A stretch of 64,000 bases of DNA from Herbaspirillum sp. WKF16 (GCF_028993615.1 NZ_CP118632.1:2294001-2358000), one strand, 5' to 3'; shown: positions 12,235-22,400, counted from the first letter of the stretch. Numbers and translations: made by a program. Notes: a model not told the origin generated them from the sequence alone.

Positions 12235-13146
12235 ATGCTCGGAAGCGTCACCCTGGTCATTTTCTTCATCGCCATCGTGTTCGTCGTGCAGACGGTCAAG
12301 GTGGTCCCGCAACAGCACGCCTGGGTGGTGGAGCGCCTGGGCAAGTACCACGCCACGCTCGGCCCCGGCTTGAACATCGTGGTGCCGTTCATCGACCGCG
12401 TGGCCTACAAGCACATCCTCAAGGAAATCCCGCTGGATGTGCCGCCGCAGGTCTGCATCACCAGGGACAACACCCAGCTGCAGGTGGACGGCATCCTGTA
12501 TTTCCAGATCACCGACCCGATGCGTGCCTCCTACGGCTCCTCCAACTACATCGCGGCGATCACCCAGCTGGCCCAGACCACGCTGCGCTCGGTGATCGGC
12601 AAGATGGAGCTGGACAAGACCTTCGAGGAGCGCGACCACATCAACACCGCCATCGTCAGCGCCATCGACGAGTCGGCCGAGAACTGGGGCGTGAAGGTGC
12701 TGCGCTATGAGATCAAGGATCTCACGCCGCCCAAGGAGATCCTGCACGCGATGCAGGCGCAGATCACCGCCGAGCGCGAGAAGCGCGCGCTGATCGCCGC
12801 CTCCGAAGGCCGCAAGCAGGAGCAGATCAACATCGCCACCGGCGAGCGCGAAGCCGCCATCGCCAAGTCCGAAGGCGAGAAGCAGGCCTCCATCAATCGC
12901 GCCCAGGGCCAGGCTGCGGCGATCCTGGCGATCGCCGAAGCCAGCGCCGAGGCGATCCGCAAGACCGCCGCCGCAATCCAGGCGCCGGGAGGCTCCGACG
13001 CCGTGAACCTGAAGGTGGCGGAGCAATACGTGAGCGCCTTCGGCCAGCTGGCCAAGACCAACAATTCCATCATCGTGCCGGCCAACCTGTCGGACATGAG
13101 CGGCTTGATCGCCTCCGCGCTGACGGTGGTGAAGACGCAGAAATAA
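12235..13146 (+). CDS. qmcA: SPFH/stomatin-family membrane protein QmcA
   Basis: Bacterial stomatin-like scaffold protein, 303 residues, thought to organise membrane domains and modulate proteases such as FtsH. An N-terminal membrane anchor (about 3-22) is followed by the SPFH domain starting VKVVPQQHAWVVERLGKY. A long charged alpha-helical coiled-coil (about 170-250, rich in Ala/Glu/Lys/Arg) and a C-terminal oligomerisation tail complete it. ATG 12235 is preceded by AAGGAGAG. It is co-oriented and probably co-transcribed with the NfeD gene. Confidence 0.92.
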   Translation: MLGSVTLVIFFIAIVFVVQTVKVVPQQHAWVVERLGKYHATLGPGLNIVVPFIDRVAYKHILKEIPLDVPPQVCITRDNTQLQVDGILYFQITDPMRASYGSSNYIAAITQLAQTTLRSVIGKMELDKTFEERDHINTAIVSAIDESAENWGVKVLRYEIKDLTPPKEILHAMQAQITAEREKRALIAASEGRKQEQINIATGEREAAIAKSEGEKQASINRAQGQAAAILAIAEASAEAIRKTAAAIQAPGGSDAVNLKVAEQYVSAFGQLAKTNNSIIVPANLSDMSGLIASALTVVKTQK

Positions 13147-13193
13147 GCCCGCGCACGGCGGTACGACAAAGCAAACCAGGGAGAGGGAAGCAC

Positions 13194-14480
13194 ATGATGT
13201 TGAGCCATATCCGCCGCCTGCTGCCGGCGCTGCCCGTAAGGGGCGCGCTGTGCGCGGCATTCATCGCCGCCGGGGCATTGGCGCCGGCGCAGGCCCAGAG
13301 CCTGGACGAGGCGCTGGCCCAGCGGGTCGACGCGCAGATGGCGCAGCTGCTGGGCAAGTATCCGATTCCCGGCGCCAGCATCGCCGTGGCCTACAAGGGC
13401 GAATTCGTCTACCAGCGCGGCTATGGCGTGGCCGTGGTCGAGAGCAACACGCCGGCCACGCCGCAGACGTTGTATCGCATCGCCAGCATCGCCAAGCCGG
13501 TGACCGCAGTGGCGGTGCTCAAGTTGTTCGAGGACGAGCTGCCGCAGGCGCTGGAGCGCAAGGTGTTCGGCGCCGACGGCCTGCTGCCGGATGCGGCCTA
13601 TCCCGAGTTCGCCAATCCGCGCGACCCGCGCGTGCTCAAGATCACCTTGCGCGACCTGCTGCAGCACACCGCCGGCTGGGGCGCCACCGACTACGATCCG
13701 CAGTACGACCTGGTCGATATCGCGCGCACCATGAACGTGAAGGCGCCGGCCTCGGCGCGCGACGTGATCGCCTTCATGCTGAAGCAGCGTTCGCTGGACG
13801 TGCCGCCGGGCACCGAATTCCATTACAGCAATTTCGGCTACAACATCCTCGGCCGCATCATCGAGCACAAGAGCGGCAAGCCCTATGAGCAGGCGGTGCA
13901 GGAGCTGGTGTTCAAGCCGGCCGGCGTGGACGACGCCATCGTCGGCGCCGACAAGCGCGTGCAGCGCGCCGCCAGCGAGGCTGCCTACTACGACGATCCG
14001 CGCTGGCCGGCGGTGCCCGACCAGGATGGCGGCGGCGCCACCGGTCCGGAATCCTATTTCGGTTTCCACCTGGCGACCATGGACGCGCACGGCGGCTGGG
14101 TCGCCAGCGCTGCCGACCTGGTGCGTTTCGCGGATGCCGCGCAAGGTACGGCCAAGACCGCGCTGCTCAAGCCGCAGACGGTGGCGCTGATGAAGCGGCG
14201 CAACGGCGCCATGCCGGACAACAACAACGGCCTGGGCTGGGTGGTGACCCGCATGGACGGCGTCAATATCCTGTCGCACAGCGGCGCGCTCACCACCGGC
14301 AGCTATGGCTACCTGCAGGCGCGCGAGGACGGCTGGTCGTGGGCGGTGCTGTTCAACCGGCTGCCGATCCCGTATCCGCCCGAGAAGGCGATGGCCGACC
14401 TGCAGGCCTTCCAGACTGCGGTGCAGCGCGGCCTGATGGCGGCCATCGTCAACAAGCCGGATCCGGCGCCGGCGAAATAA
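13194..14480 (+). CDS. Exported serine beta-lactamase-like hydrolase (peptidase S12 family)
   Basis: A 428-residue secreted protein with a signal peptide (cleavage near ALAPAQAQ-SLDE) and a class C beta-lactamase/DD-peptidase fold. The catalytic SxxK is Ser98-Ile-Ala-Lys101 (RIASIAKPV). The Tyr-x-Asn motif is in FHYSNFGYN, and the third motif is HSGALTTGSYG instead of KTG, as in many esterase-like members. Substrate is unknown; esterase or peptidoglycan-related activity is more likely than antibiotic resistance. GGGAGAGGG precedes the start; ATG 13197 is an equivalent choice. Confidence 0.85.
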   Translation: MMLSHIRRLLPALPVRGALCAAFIAAGALAPAQAQSLDEALAQRVDAQMAQLLGKYPIPGASIAVAYKGEFVYQRGYGVAVVESNTPATPQTLYRIASIAKPVTAVAVLKLFEDELPQALERKVFGADGLLPDAAYPEFANPRDPRVLKITLRDLLQHTAGWGATDYDPQYDLVDIARTMNVKAPASARDVIAFMLKQRSLDVPPGTEFHYSNFGYNILGRIIEHKSGKPYEQAVQELVFKPAGVDDAIVGADKRVQRAASEAAYYDDPRWPAVPDQDGGGATGPESYFGFHLATMDAHGGWVASAADLVRFADAAQGTAKTALLKPQTVALMKRRNGAMPDNNNGLGWVVTRMDGVNILSHSGALTTGSYGYLQAREDGWSWAVLFNRLPIPYPPEKAMADLQAFQTAVQRGLMAAIVNKPDPAPAK

Positions 14481-14498
14481 GTCATCGCCCGCCAAAGC

Positions 14499-14535
14499 AA
14501 ACGGCCCGTCCTGCCATGCGCAGGATGGGCCGTTT
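14499..14535. terminator. Bidirectional terminator between hydrolase and cpxA
   Basis: A roughly 15-bp stem (14499-14513 with 14521-14535, one G-U pair) with A-rich and T-rich flanks, set between convergent genes. Confidence 0.8.
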
Positions 14536-14559
14536 TGCATGACGCGCGCCGCGCGACGC

Positions 14560-15984
14560 TCAGCTTTCCAGCGTCTGGCCCTTGGCCGGCTCGTCGGCCA
14601 TGAAGGGCAGCGTGATATCCACCCGCAAGCCGCCGTCGCGGCGGTTGGCGGCGCGGATGAAGCCGCTGTGCGCATCGACGATGCGGCGCGCGATCGACAG
14701 GCCCAGCCCATGGCCGGAACTGTTGCTCTTGGTGCGGCTGCTGCGGAAGAACAGTTCGAAGATGCTGTTGAGCTCGTCCTCGGGCACGCCCGGGCCGCGA
14801 TCCAGGATCGACAGGTGCAGCAGCTTGTTGATCTCGTCGAGCTGGGCGTGGATCTGCACCGTGCTGCCCGCTTCGGTGTGCTTGATGGCATTGCGCAGCA
14901 CGTTCTCGATGGCGCGGTAGAGCAGTTCGGGATTGCCCTTGATCTGCACCCGGCAGTCGATGTGGCCTTCGATGTGCTTGCCGTTGGCGCCGGCCTCGAA
15001 GCTGGCGTCGTTGATCATGTCGGCCAGCATGGCCTGGATGGCGATCGGCTCCTCCATCGAGCCCGGCACGTTGGCTTCCAGCCGCGACAGCGTCAGCAGC
15101 TCGCCCACCAGCTTGTCCATGCGCACGCTCTCGCGCTCGATGCGCTCCAGCGTCAGGTCCAGCTTGTCCTTGTCCTGCACGCGCGCCAGGCCGATGGCCA
15201 TCTGCAGTCGCGCAATGGGCGAGCGCAGTTCATGCGAGACATCGTGCAGCAGGCGGCGCTGGCTTTCCATCAGCGTGCGCAGCTTGGTGGTCATGGCGTC
15301 GAAGTCGCGACCCAGGTCGGCCAGTTCGTCGCTGCGCGAACTCATGACCGGTTCGAGCTCCATGTCCAGCTTGCCCGAGGCGGCCTGGGCGAAGGCATTC
15401 TTCAGGTGGCGGATCGGGTAGGAGAAGTACCAGGCCAGCAGCAGCGCGAACACCATGCTGGCCACCAGCGCCACGGCGATCGGCATGGTCGGGAAGAACA
15501 GCGGCTGCTGGCCGCGCTCGCGCATGTGGCGCCCTTCGCGCGGACCGGGCCCGGGCCCGCCGAATTCCTCGGAGGGGGCGGGAATGAACATCAGGTAGCT
15601 GTGGCCGTTGGCCGCCTTCACCAGTTCCACCACGCGCCGTTGCTGCTGGCGCTGTTCGGTCTTGAGCAGGGCGCGCGCTTCCTCCACCAGCTTGGGCGAT
15701 ACCTCGCGCCCCATCAGGTCCTTGTTTTCCTCGTCCACCGCGTACAGCTGCAGGCGGTTCTGGCGGCCTTCGTTGATCAGGCTGCGCAGCGCCTCGGCCC
15801 CGCCGAACTGCAGCGTGGCCGCGGCCGAGCGGATCATGAAGGAAGCCGGGGGACTGAGGTCGATTTCGGAGGAGCGGTTGTTGCGTTCCAGGTTCTCGAT
15901 CCAGAACAGCACGCCGACGCCGAAGGTGGCGGTGATCTGGGCGATGGCGATGAAGAAGAAGAACTTCCAGAATAACCGGCCCAC
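14560..15984 (-). CDS. cpxA: Envelope-stress sensor histidine kinase CpxA
   Basis: Inner-membrane sensor kinase of the Cpx pathway, 474 residues. Order: TM1 (about 5-25, FFFFIAIAQITATFGVGVLF), a periplasmic domain of about 150 residues, TM2 (about 165-190), HAMP, and dimerisation domain with His251 in LLHDVSHELRSPIARLQ. The ATPase domain has NVLRNAIKHT, DRGPGVPEDEL and GHGLGLSIARRI. The GTG start at 15984 follows an AAGGAA site formed by the last codons of cpxR, so the two are translationally coupled. The periplasmic sensor is Pro/Gly-rich near EEFGGPGPGPREG, which is unusual. Confidence 0.9.
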   Translation of the reverse strand: MGRLFWKFFFFIAIAQITATFGVGVLFWIENLERNNRSSEIDLSPPASFMIRSAAATLQFGGAEALRSLINEGRQNRLQLYAVDEENKDLMGREVSPKLVEEARALLKTEQRQQQRRVVELVKAANGHSYLMFIPAPSEEFGGPGPGPREGRHMRERGQQPLFFPTMPIAVALVASMVFALLLAWYFSYPIRHLKNAFAQAASGKLDMELEPVMSSRSDELADLGRDFDAMTTKLRTLMESQRRLLHDVSHELRSPIARLQMAIGLARVQDKDKLDLTLERIERESVRMDKLVGELLTLSRLEANVPGSMEEPIAIQAMLADMINDASFEAGANGKHIEGHIDCRVQIKGNPELLYRAIENVLRNAIKHTEAGSTVQIHAQLDEINKLLHLSILDRGPGVPEDELNSIFELFFRSSRTKSNSSGHGLGLSIARRIVDAHSGFIRAANRRDGGLRVDITLPFMADEPAKGQTLES

Positions 15985-15985
15985 T

Positions 15986-16675
15986 TTATTCCTTGATGAA
16001 TTGGTAGCCCAGTCGGTAGACGGTCTGGATGCAGCTCTTGTCGCTGCCCAGGGCGGCGATCTTCTGGCGGATGCTGGAGAGGTGGACGTCGATGTTGCGG
16101 TCGAAGCGCGCCAGCGGGCGGCCCAGGCCTTGTTCGGAGAGATGCTGCTTGCTGACCGGCTTGCCGGCATTGCGCGCCAGCACTTCGAGCAGGTTGAATT
16201 CGCTGCTGGTCAACTCCAGCGGCTTTCCGCCCCAGGTGGCGCGGCGCTGCTCGGGCCACATCGACAGCGCGCCGACGGCCAGCGGCGAGTAGGGCGATTG
16301 TTCGGTGCTTTCGGCCGAGGCGCGGCGCAGGATGGCGCGGATGCGGGCGGCGATCTCGCGCGGCGTGCAAGGCTTGGGAACATAGTCGTCGGCGCCCAGT
16401 TCGAGGCCGATGATGCGGTCGGTGTCATCGCCCTTGGCGGTCAGCATCACCACCGGCATGCTGCTCTTGGCGCGGATGCGGCGCAGGGTGTCCACGCCGT
16501 TCAGGCGCGGCATCATCACGTCCAGCACGGCGATGGCGTATTGGCCGGTCAGCGCTTCGGCGGCGCCGGCTTCACCGTCGTAGGCGACGTTGACTTCAAA
16601 TTTTTCCTGCTCCAGATATTCCTTGAGCATGTCGACGAGCTCGACATCGTCGTCGATCAAAAGCACTTTAGACAT
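15986..16675 (-). CDS. cpxR: Envelope-stress response regulator CpxR
   Basis: OmpR-family response regulator, 229 residues. The receiver domain has the acidic pocket DDD at residues 8-10, phospho-acceptor Asp52 in LDVMMPRLNG and Lys in YVPKPC. The C-terminal winged helix includes LTSSEFNLLEVLARN and the CpxR-like stretch FDRNIDVHLSSIRQKI. It resembles E. coli CpxR along its whole length. It is the first gene of a cpxR-cpxA operon, and the upstream gap carries a CpxR-type box about 100 bases before its start, which suggests autoregulation. Confidence 0.92.
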   Translation of the reverse strand: MSKVLLIDDDVELVDMLKEYLEQEKFEVNVAYDGEAGAAEALTGQYAIAVLDVMMPRLNGVDTLRRIRAKSSMPVVMLTAKGDDTDRIIGLELGADDYVPKPCTPREIAARIRAILRRASAESTEQSPYSPLAVGALSMWPEQRRATWGGKPLELTSSEFNLLEVLARNAGKPVSKQHLSEQGLGRPLARFDRNIDVHLSSIRQKIAALGSDKSCIQTVYRLGYQFIKE

Positions 16676-16774
16676 TTGCTGCGTTCCATTCTTTGTTGCC
16701 CGGCATCAAGGCCTGCGGGCGTCGGCAGCCGCTAATATGCCGTAAAAGGTTTTGCAGAAGTGTTTCAGAGCGTC

Positions 16775-16803
16775 TTTACAATTGCATCTTTACATTCATT
16801 TAC
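16775..16803 (-). promoter_or_regulatory. CpxR-type box upstream of cpxR
   Basis: TTTAC at 16789-16793 and 16799-16803 are separated by exactly five bases, the reverse complement of the known GTAAA-N5-GTAAA CpxR box. A third TTTAC half-site lies at 16775-16779. The box is read as GTAAA toward cpxR and sits upstream of where a -35 would fall. Confidence 0.7.
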
Positions 16804-16918
16804 CCACGCCGGCGTGAACATTTCAAGGGGCGACGGCTCGCTTCGTTTTCGTTGCCTCGCCGAAAATATCTTGCCGGATCGCATGGCGTCTTCTTCCTTG
16901 ATTTTCTCCTGACAAAAC

Positions 16919-16933
16919 TTTACCCGGCTTTAC
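16919..16933 (+). promoter_or_regulatory. CpxR-type box upstream of the Ser-rich gene
   Basis: TTTAC at 16919-16923 and 16929-16933 with a CCGGC spacer is a second exact TTTAC-N5-TTTAC. It lies about 110 bases before the ATG at 17042. An exact spacing match twice in one intergenic region is unlikely by chance in GC-rich DNA. Confidence 0.7.
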
Positions 16934-17041
16934 CCGGATGGCGTGAACTTAACATGCCGCGATCGCCGATACTTCTTTCATCAAGGGGAACGCGCGCGAT
17001 GCTCCCGCATCGCGCATCACACACAAGAAAAGGAGCCCGCC

Positions 17042-17797
17042 ATGGCCATCAGCAGCGTATTGTCCAGCAATTATTCCATCGCCGATTTGTCCGGCCTGTC
17101 AGGCGTATCCAGCTATTCCAGCGCCAGCACGCGCATGGACATGCCGCCGCCGCCACCGCCCGGCGGCGGCAAGGGCGGCGGCCTGATGGGCGCATTGAAG
17201 GATGCGCTGGAGTCGCTGGGCATCGCGCTCGATGGCGCCAGCGCCGCCAGCAGCGCCACCAGCGCCTATTCGTTGAGCTCGACTTCGTCGCTCTCCACCA
17301 GCAATGTCGATTCCAAGCTGGACGCCTTCCTGCAGCAGTTGATGGCTGCGTTGCATGTGCAGGACAAGCAGCCGCCGGGGCCGCCGCCGGCCTCGTCCTC
17401 CAGCGACGACAGCGAGGGCGACACCGCCGTCAGCCAGGCTGACGGCGTCTCGTCCAGCGGATCGGCTTCGTCGACGTCATCCACGTCAACGGCATCCGCC
17501 GCCACCGCCTCTTCCTATTCGCCGGCAGGGCGTCCGCCGCCTCCGGGCGGCGGCCTGGAGGCCGATCTCAAGAGCCTGATCTCGGCGCTCTCGGGCGGCG
17601 GCGACGGCTCGTCGAATTCGTCCGCCTCGTCCAGCGCGGACGCTGGCGTCTCCTCGCTGCAAAGCGCCTTCAGCAGCCTGCTCGGCTCGCTGGGCGTGTC
17701 GTCGGACGGCGCCTCGCTGTCCGGTTTCCTGCAGTCCTTGCAAAGCAAGCTGGCCGCCGGCAAGACCACCGGCAACCTGGTCGACACCACCGCCTGA
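17042..17797 (+). CDS. Ser/Gly/Pro-rich repetitive protein, probably Cpx-controlled
   Basis: A 251-residue low-complexity protein I do not recognise. Two Pro-Gly clusters (PPPPPPGGGKGGG near residue 35 and PPPPGGG near 165) each precede a short amphipathic helix (MGALKDALESLGIAL; EADLKSLISALSGG). Two further helices of similar pattern follow near the C-terminus (LQSAFSSLLGSLGVS; LSGFLQSLQSKLAAG). Ser-rich linkers separate them. No classical signal peptide is visible and there is no Cys. AAAAGGAG precedes the ATG. Its promoter region, shared with cpxR, carries CpxR-type boxes, so an envelope or surface role is inferred. Composition is not foreign in GC. Confidence 0.75.
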   Translation: MAISSVLSSNYSIADLSGLSGVSSYSSASTRMDMPPPPPPGGGKGGGLMGALKDALESLGIALDGASAASSATSAYSLSSTSSLSTSNVDSKLDAFLQQLMAALHVQDKQPPGPPPASSSSDDSEGDTAVSQADGVSSSGSASSTSSTSTASAATASSYSPAGRPPPPGGGLEADLKSLISALSGGGDGSSNSSASSSADAGVSSLQSAFSSLLGSLGVSSDGASLSGFLQSLQSKLAAGKTTGNLVDTTA

Positions 17798-17838
17798 TCG
17801 GGTCTTCATGCGGCGGCGGCCATGCTAAGCTGCCGGCC

Positions 17839-19434
17839 ATGAACAATCACGACCCGGCCGCACTGGCCCGACTCATGGGACTGATGTGCGAAGCCATTGC
17901 GCTGCGCGGCGCCGGCCAATTCGCAGCCGCGCTGGCGGCGCTGGACCAGGCGCTGGCGCTGGATCCCGGTTTCATTCCCATCCACATGCAGCGGGCCGGC
18001 TTGCTGGAGGAGGGGGGCGATCACGCCGCCGCCGTCGCCGCCTACGAGGCTTGCCTGGAGGTGGCTCCCGACTTTGCCGACGCGCGCGCGGCGCATCGCC
18101 TGGCGCTGGAAAACCTGGTCGCGCAATGCGACGCGGCGCTGGCCGACGCGCCCGGGGAGTCGCTTTCCGATATCGAATTCAAGCTGGCCGGCGCGCTGTT
18201 CAAGCTGCAGCGGCTGCCGCAGGCTCTGGCCCGCATCGACCGCGCGCTGACGGCCGCCCCCGGCCATTTCCCGTCGCTGGCCTTGCGCGCCGACATCCTG
18301 CTGCGCCTGAACCGGCACGAGGAGGCGCTGGACGTCTATCAGGGACAAGCCGCCTTGAGCGACGAGCAGCGCGCGCTGGCGGTCTTCAACCGCGCCGACA
18401 TCCTGCGCCAGATGGGCGCCGTCGATGAGGCGCTGGCGGGCTACGACGAGGCGCTGCGACTGCATCCCGGCTTCGCCCAGGCGCAGGTCGGCCGCGCCCA
18501 CATGCTGCTCATGCGCGGCGACTACGCGCAGGGCTGGCGCCAGCATGAAGGCCGCAACGACATCGCCGAACTGGCCGGCCGGCGGTTGCGCAGCGACAGT
18601 CCGTCCTGGCGGCCGGGCGAGGATCCCGGCGGCAAGCATCTGTTACTGTGGGCCGAGCAAGGCCTGGGCGATACGCTGCAGTTCGCCCGCTACATCGGCG
18701 CGGCGGCAGCACGTGCGGCCCGCACCACCGTATGCGTGCCGCCCGGCTTGCTGCCGCTGCTGGCGCCGTCGTTTCCCGATTGCGACTTCGTGGTCGACGA
18801 CAAGTCGCCGCCGCCGCACGATCTCCAACTTTCCTTGCTGAGCCTGCCGCTGCTGCTGGATCTCCCGGATCCGGGGCGGGCGCCGGCGACGCCCTATCTG
18901 CAGGCCGACGCGCAGCGCGCCGCCGCCTGGCGCGAGCGGCTCGACGCCCGCCTGGGCGCGGCGGGGCGCCGCCCGCGCATCGGTATCGCCTGGGCCGGCC
19001 GCCAGTACGCCACCATCCATTACTCGCGCGATATCCCGCTGGCGCAGTTGGCGCCGCTGTTCGACTTGCCGGCCGATTTCATCAGCCTGCAGCCCGAGAT
19101 TCCGGGCGGCGACGCTGCCGCGCGGGCGGCGCTGGGCGAGCGCCTGCACGAGGTGGGCCTGGAGGATTGGGCCGATACGGCGGCCTTGATGCAGACGCTG
19201 GACCTGGTGATCAGCGTCGACACCGCCGTGGCCCACCTGGCGGGCGCGCTGGATCTGCCGGCGCTGCTGATGCTGCGCTTTGAGGGCGAATGGCGCTGGG
19301 GCCTGAACCCCGGCTCGAACGGCTGGTATCCCCGCACCAGGCTGCTGCGCCAGCAGGCGCGCGGGCAATGGGATGGGGTGGTGGCGCGGGCGGCATCGGC
19401 CGTGGCCGCGCTCATCGGGCGCGACGGCCGATAA
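17839..19434 (+). CDS. TPR protein with C-terminal glycosyltransferase-like domain
   Basis: A 531-residue protein. About residues 1-235 are tetratricopeptide repeats (for example ALAALDQALALDPGFIPIHMQRAGLL and EALAGYDEALRLHPGFAQAQ, each in part). About residues 265-520 resemble GT9/GT41-type glycosyltransferases: LLLWAEQGLGDTLQFARY, then IGIAWAGR, and SVDTAVAHLAGALDLPALL, the usual nucleotide-sugar site. This layout is common in proteobacteria and is thought to glycosylate proteins or surface polymers; the acceptor is unknown. No signal peptide. The ribosome site before ATG 17839 is weak. Confidence 0.82.
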   Translation: MNNHDPAALARLMGLMCEAIALRGAGQFAAALAALDQALALDPGFIPIHMQRAGLLEEGGDHAAAVAAYEACLEVAPDFADARAAHRLALENLVAQCDAALADAPGESLSDIEFKLAGALFKLQRLPQALARIDRALTAAPGHFPSLALRADILLRLNRHEEALDVYQGQAALSDEQRALAVFNRADILRQMGAVDEALAGYDEALRLHPGFAQAQVGRAHMLLMRGDYAQGWRQHEGRNDIAELAGRRLRSDSPSWRPGEDPGGKHLLLWAEQGLGDTLQFARYIGAAAARAARTTVCVPPGLLPLLAPSFPDCDFVVDDKSPPPHDLQLSLLSLPLLLDLPDPGRAPATPYLQADAQRAAAWRERLDARLGAAGRRPRIGIAWAGRQYATIHYSRDIPLAQLAPLFDLPADFISLQPEIPGGDAAARAALGERLHEVGLEDWADTAALMQTLDLVISVDTAVAHLAGALDLPALLMLRFEGEWRWGLNPGSNGWYPRTRLLRQQARGQWDGVVARAASAVAALIGRDGR

Positions 19435-19459
19435 AAAACGGCTGCGCAAGGCAGCCGTT
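19433..19459 (-). terminator. Intrinsic terminator of smpB
   Basis: A 9-bp stem (19437-19445 with 19451-19459). Read on the minus strand it is followed by six T, placing it at the smpB 3' end; it also separates smpB from the convergent TPR gene. Confidence 0.82.
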
Positions 19460-19485
19460 CCCTGGGTGGCGCAGCGTGAAGGCGA

Positions 19486-19935
19486 TCAGCGCCGGTGCTG
19501 CTTCATCGCCGACTGGATCTCGCGCTGGCTGTCGCGCTGTTTCTCGGTCTCGCGCTTGTCGTGCTGCTTCTTGCCCTTGGCCAGGCCGATATCGCACTTG
19601 ATGCGGCCTTTGCTGTAATGCAGGTTCAGCGGCACCAGCGTGTAGCCGGCGCGTTCCACCTTGCCGATCAGCTTGCTGATCTCGGCCGAATTGAGCAGCA
19701 GCTTGCGGGTGCGCGTGGTCTCCGGATGCACGTGGGTCGAGGTGCTGGTCAGCGCGCTGATATGGCAGCCGAACAGGAAGATCTCGCCGTTGCGGATGAT
19801 GACGTAGGCTTCCTTCAGCTGGACGCGCCCGGCGCGTATCGATTTGACTTCCCAGCCTTGCAAGACGACGCCCGCCTCGAATCGCTCCTCGATGAAGTAA
19901 TCGAAAAAGGCTTTTTTGTTATCAACAATGCTCAT
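19486..19935 (-). CDS. smpB: SsrA-binding protein SmpB
   Basis: Delivers tmRNA to stalled ribosomes for trans-translation. The 149-residue protein has the OB-fold core with [20 protein letters not shown] in two parts, [11 protein letters not shown] and [13 protein letters not shown]. The basic disordered C-terminal tail ([16 protein letters not shown]) enters the mRNA channel. Length and order are standard. It is divergent from ratA across an AT-rich 66-base gap that must hold both promoters. Confidence 0.97.
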   Translation of the reverse strand: MSIVDNKKAFFDYFIEERFEAGVVLQGWEVKSIRAGRVQLKEAYVIIRNGEIFLFGCHISALTSTSTHVHPETTRTRKLLLNSAEISKLIGKVERAGYTLVPLNLHYSKGRIKCDIGLAKGKKQHDKRETEKQRDSQREIQSAMKQHRR

Positions 19936-20001
19936 CTAAGAAAAAATCGTCCTGTCGGTTAAAATTATTACTTTGCGATTTTATCAAACGGACCACCCTC
20001 G

Positions 20002-20433
20002 ATGGCAGTCGTACACAAAACCGTCCTCATCAACTATAGCGCGGAACAGATGTTCAACCTGGTGGATCGGGTCGAGGACTATCCTGAATTCTTGCCCTGG
20101 TGCGGTGGCGTCGAAGTGTCCGAACGCAGCGAACACAGCCTGACGGCCAAGCTGAAGATCAACTATCACGGCCTCAAGCAGTCCTTCAGCACCCAGAACA
20201 CCAATGAGCGTCCCACCAGCATGACCATGCGCCTGGTGGAAGGGCCGTTCAAGCATTTCGAGGGGCGCTGGCACTTCAAGGCATTGCGCGAGGATGCCTG
20301 CAAGATCGAGTTCGACATGGAGTACGAATTCTCCAGCCGCATCCTCGAAGGGGTGATCGGCCCGGTGTTCAGCATGATCGCCAACAGTTTCGTCGACTCT
20401 TTCTGCAAGCGCGCCGAGCAGATATATGGCTGA
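20002..20433 (+). CDS. ratA: RatA, START-like (polyketide cyclase/COQ10) family
   Basis: A 143-residue START-fold protein. In E. coli RatA is described as a toxin that blocks 70S ribosome formation; the family is also related to CoQ10-binding proteins, so the role here could be quinone-related. Visible family features are FNLVDRVEDYPEFLPWC near the N-terminus and EGPFKHFEGRWHF in the middle. It overlaps ratB by 8 bases and lies next to smpB, the conserved proteobacterial arrangement. Confidence 0.92.
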   Translation: MAVVHKTVLINYSAEQMFNLVDRVEDYPEFLPWCGGVEVSERSEHSLTAKLKINYHGLKQSFSTQNTNERPTSMTMRLVEGPFKHFEGRWHFKALREDACKIEFDMEYEFSSRILEGVIGPVFSMIANSFVDSFCKRAEQIYG

Positions 20434-20728
20434 AGCCTGCCGTTTGCAAGTGCAGATCTGCTACGCCGCGCCCGGGCTGCAGGTATTGAAGGAGCTGGAC
20501 GTGGAAGAGGGCTGCACCATCCAGCAAGCCATCATCGACAGCGGCCTGTTGCGCGAGCAGCCCGGCATCGACCTGTCGGTATGCAAGGTCGGCGTGTTCG
20601 GCAAGCTCAAGACGCTGGAGACGCCGCTGCGCCAGCGCGACCGGGTGGAAATCTATCGCCCGCTGATCGCCGACCCCAAGGAATCGCGCCGCCGCCGCGT
20701 GGCGCGCAAGGATGGTCCCGAGCAATGA
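20426..20728 (+). CDS. ratB: RnfH/RatB family ubiquitin-like protein
   Basis: A 100-residue beta-grasp protein (UPF0125/RnfH). The pattern includes IDLSVCKVGVFGKL and TPLRQRDRVEIYRPLIADPK, ending in a basic tail (SRRRRVARKD). Function is not established; it is almost always found beside ratA, as here with an 8-base overlap. The start ATG lies inside the ratA 3' end. Confidence 0.9.
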   Translation: MAEACRLQVQICYAAPGLQVLKELDVEEGCTIQQAIIDSGLLREQPGIDLSVCKVGVFGKLKTLETPLRQRDRVEIYRPLIADPKESRRRRVARKDGPEQ

Positions 20729-20807
20729 CGCGCCGCCTGCGGCTTGCCTGAATTCCAACGGATCTGACCTGTTTGCCACAGGCCGGAGGGTAAAACTCAA
20801 CTGTGGC

Positions 20808-22332
<1,525 letters not shown>

Positions 22333-22347
22333 TCGACGGCGCGGCGA

Positions 22348-22400
22348 CAGCCCGGCAGTCCATCGGCGTTACGCCTGGCTGCCGGGCTGTTGATCTTTTG
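22348..22400 (+). terminator. Probable terminator/attenuator between guaB and guaA
   Basis: A 10-bp stem (22348-22357 with 22380-22389) enclosing a smaller GGCG/CGCC hairpin, followed by TTGATCTTTT. The T-tract is imperfect, so read-through into guaA is plausible. Confidence 0.55.

Larger units (their letters stand above)
16676..17041. promoter_or_regulatory. Divergent cpxR / Ser-rich gene control region (366 bases)
   Basis: No gene is seen here. The region holds two CpxR-type boxes, listed separately, plus an isolated GTAAA at 16742-16746. The cpxR-side promoter may use TATTAG near 16738-16733. On the plus side, TGAACT (16944-16949) with GATACT (16968-16973) is a possible promoter for the Ser-rich gene. 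AAAAGGAG at 17028-17035 is the downstream gene's ribosome site. Confidence 0.5.
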
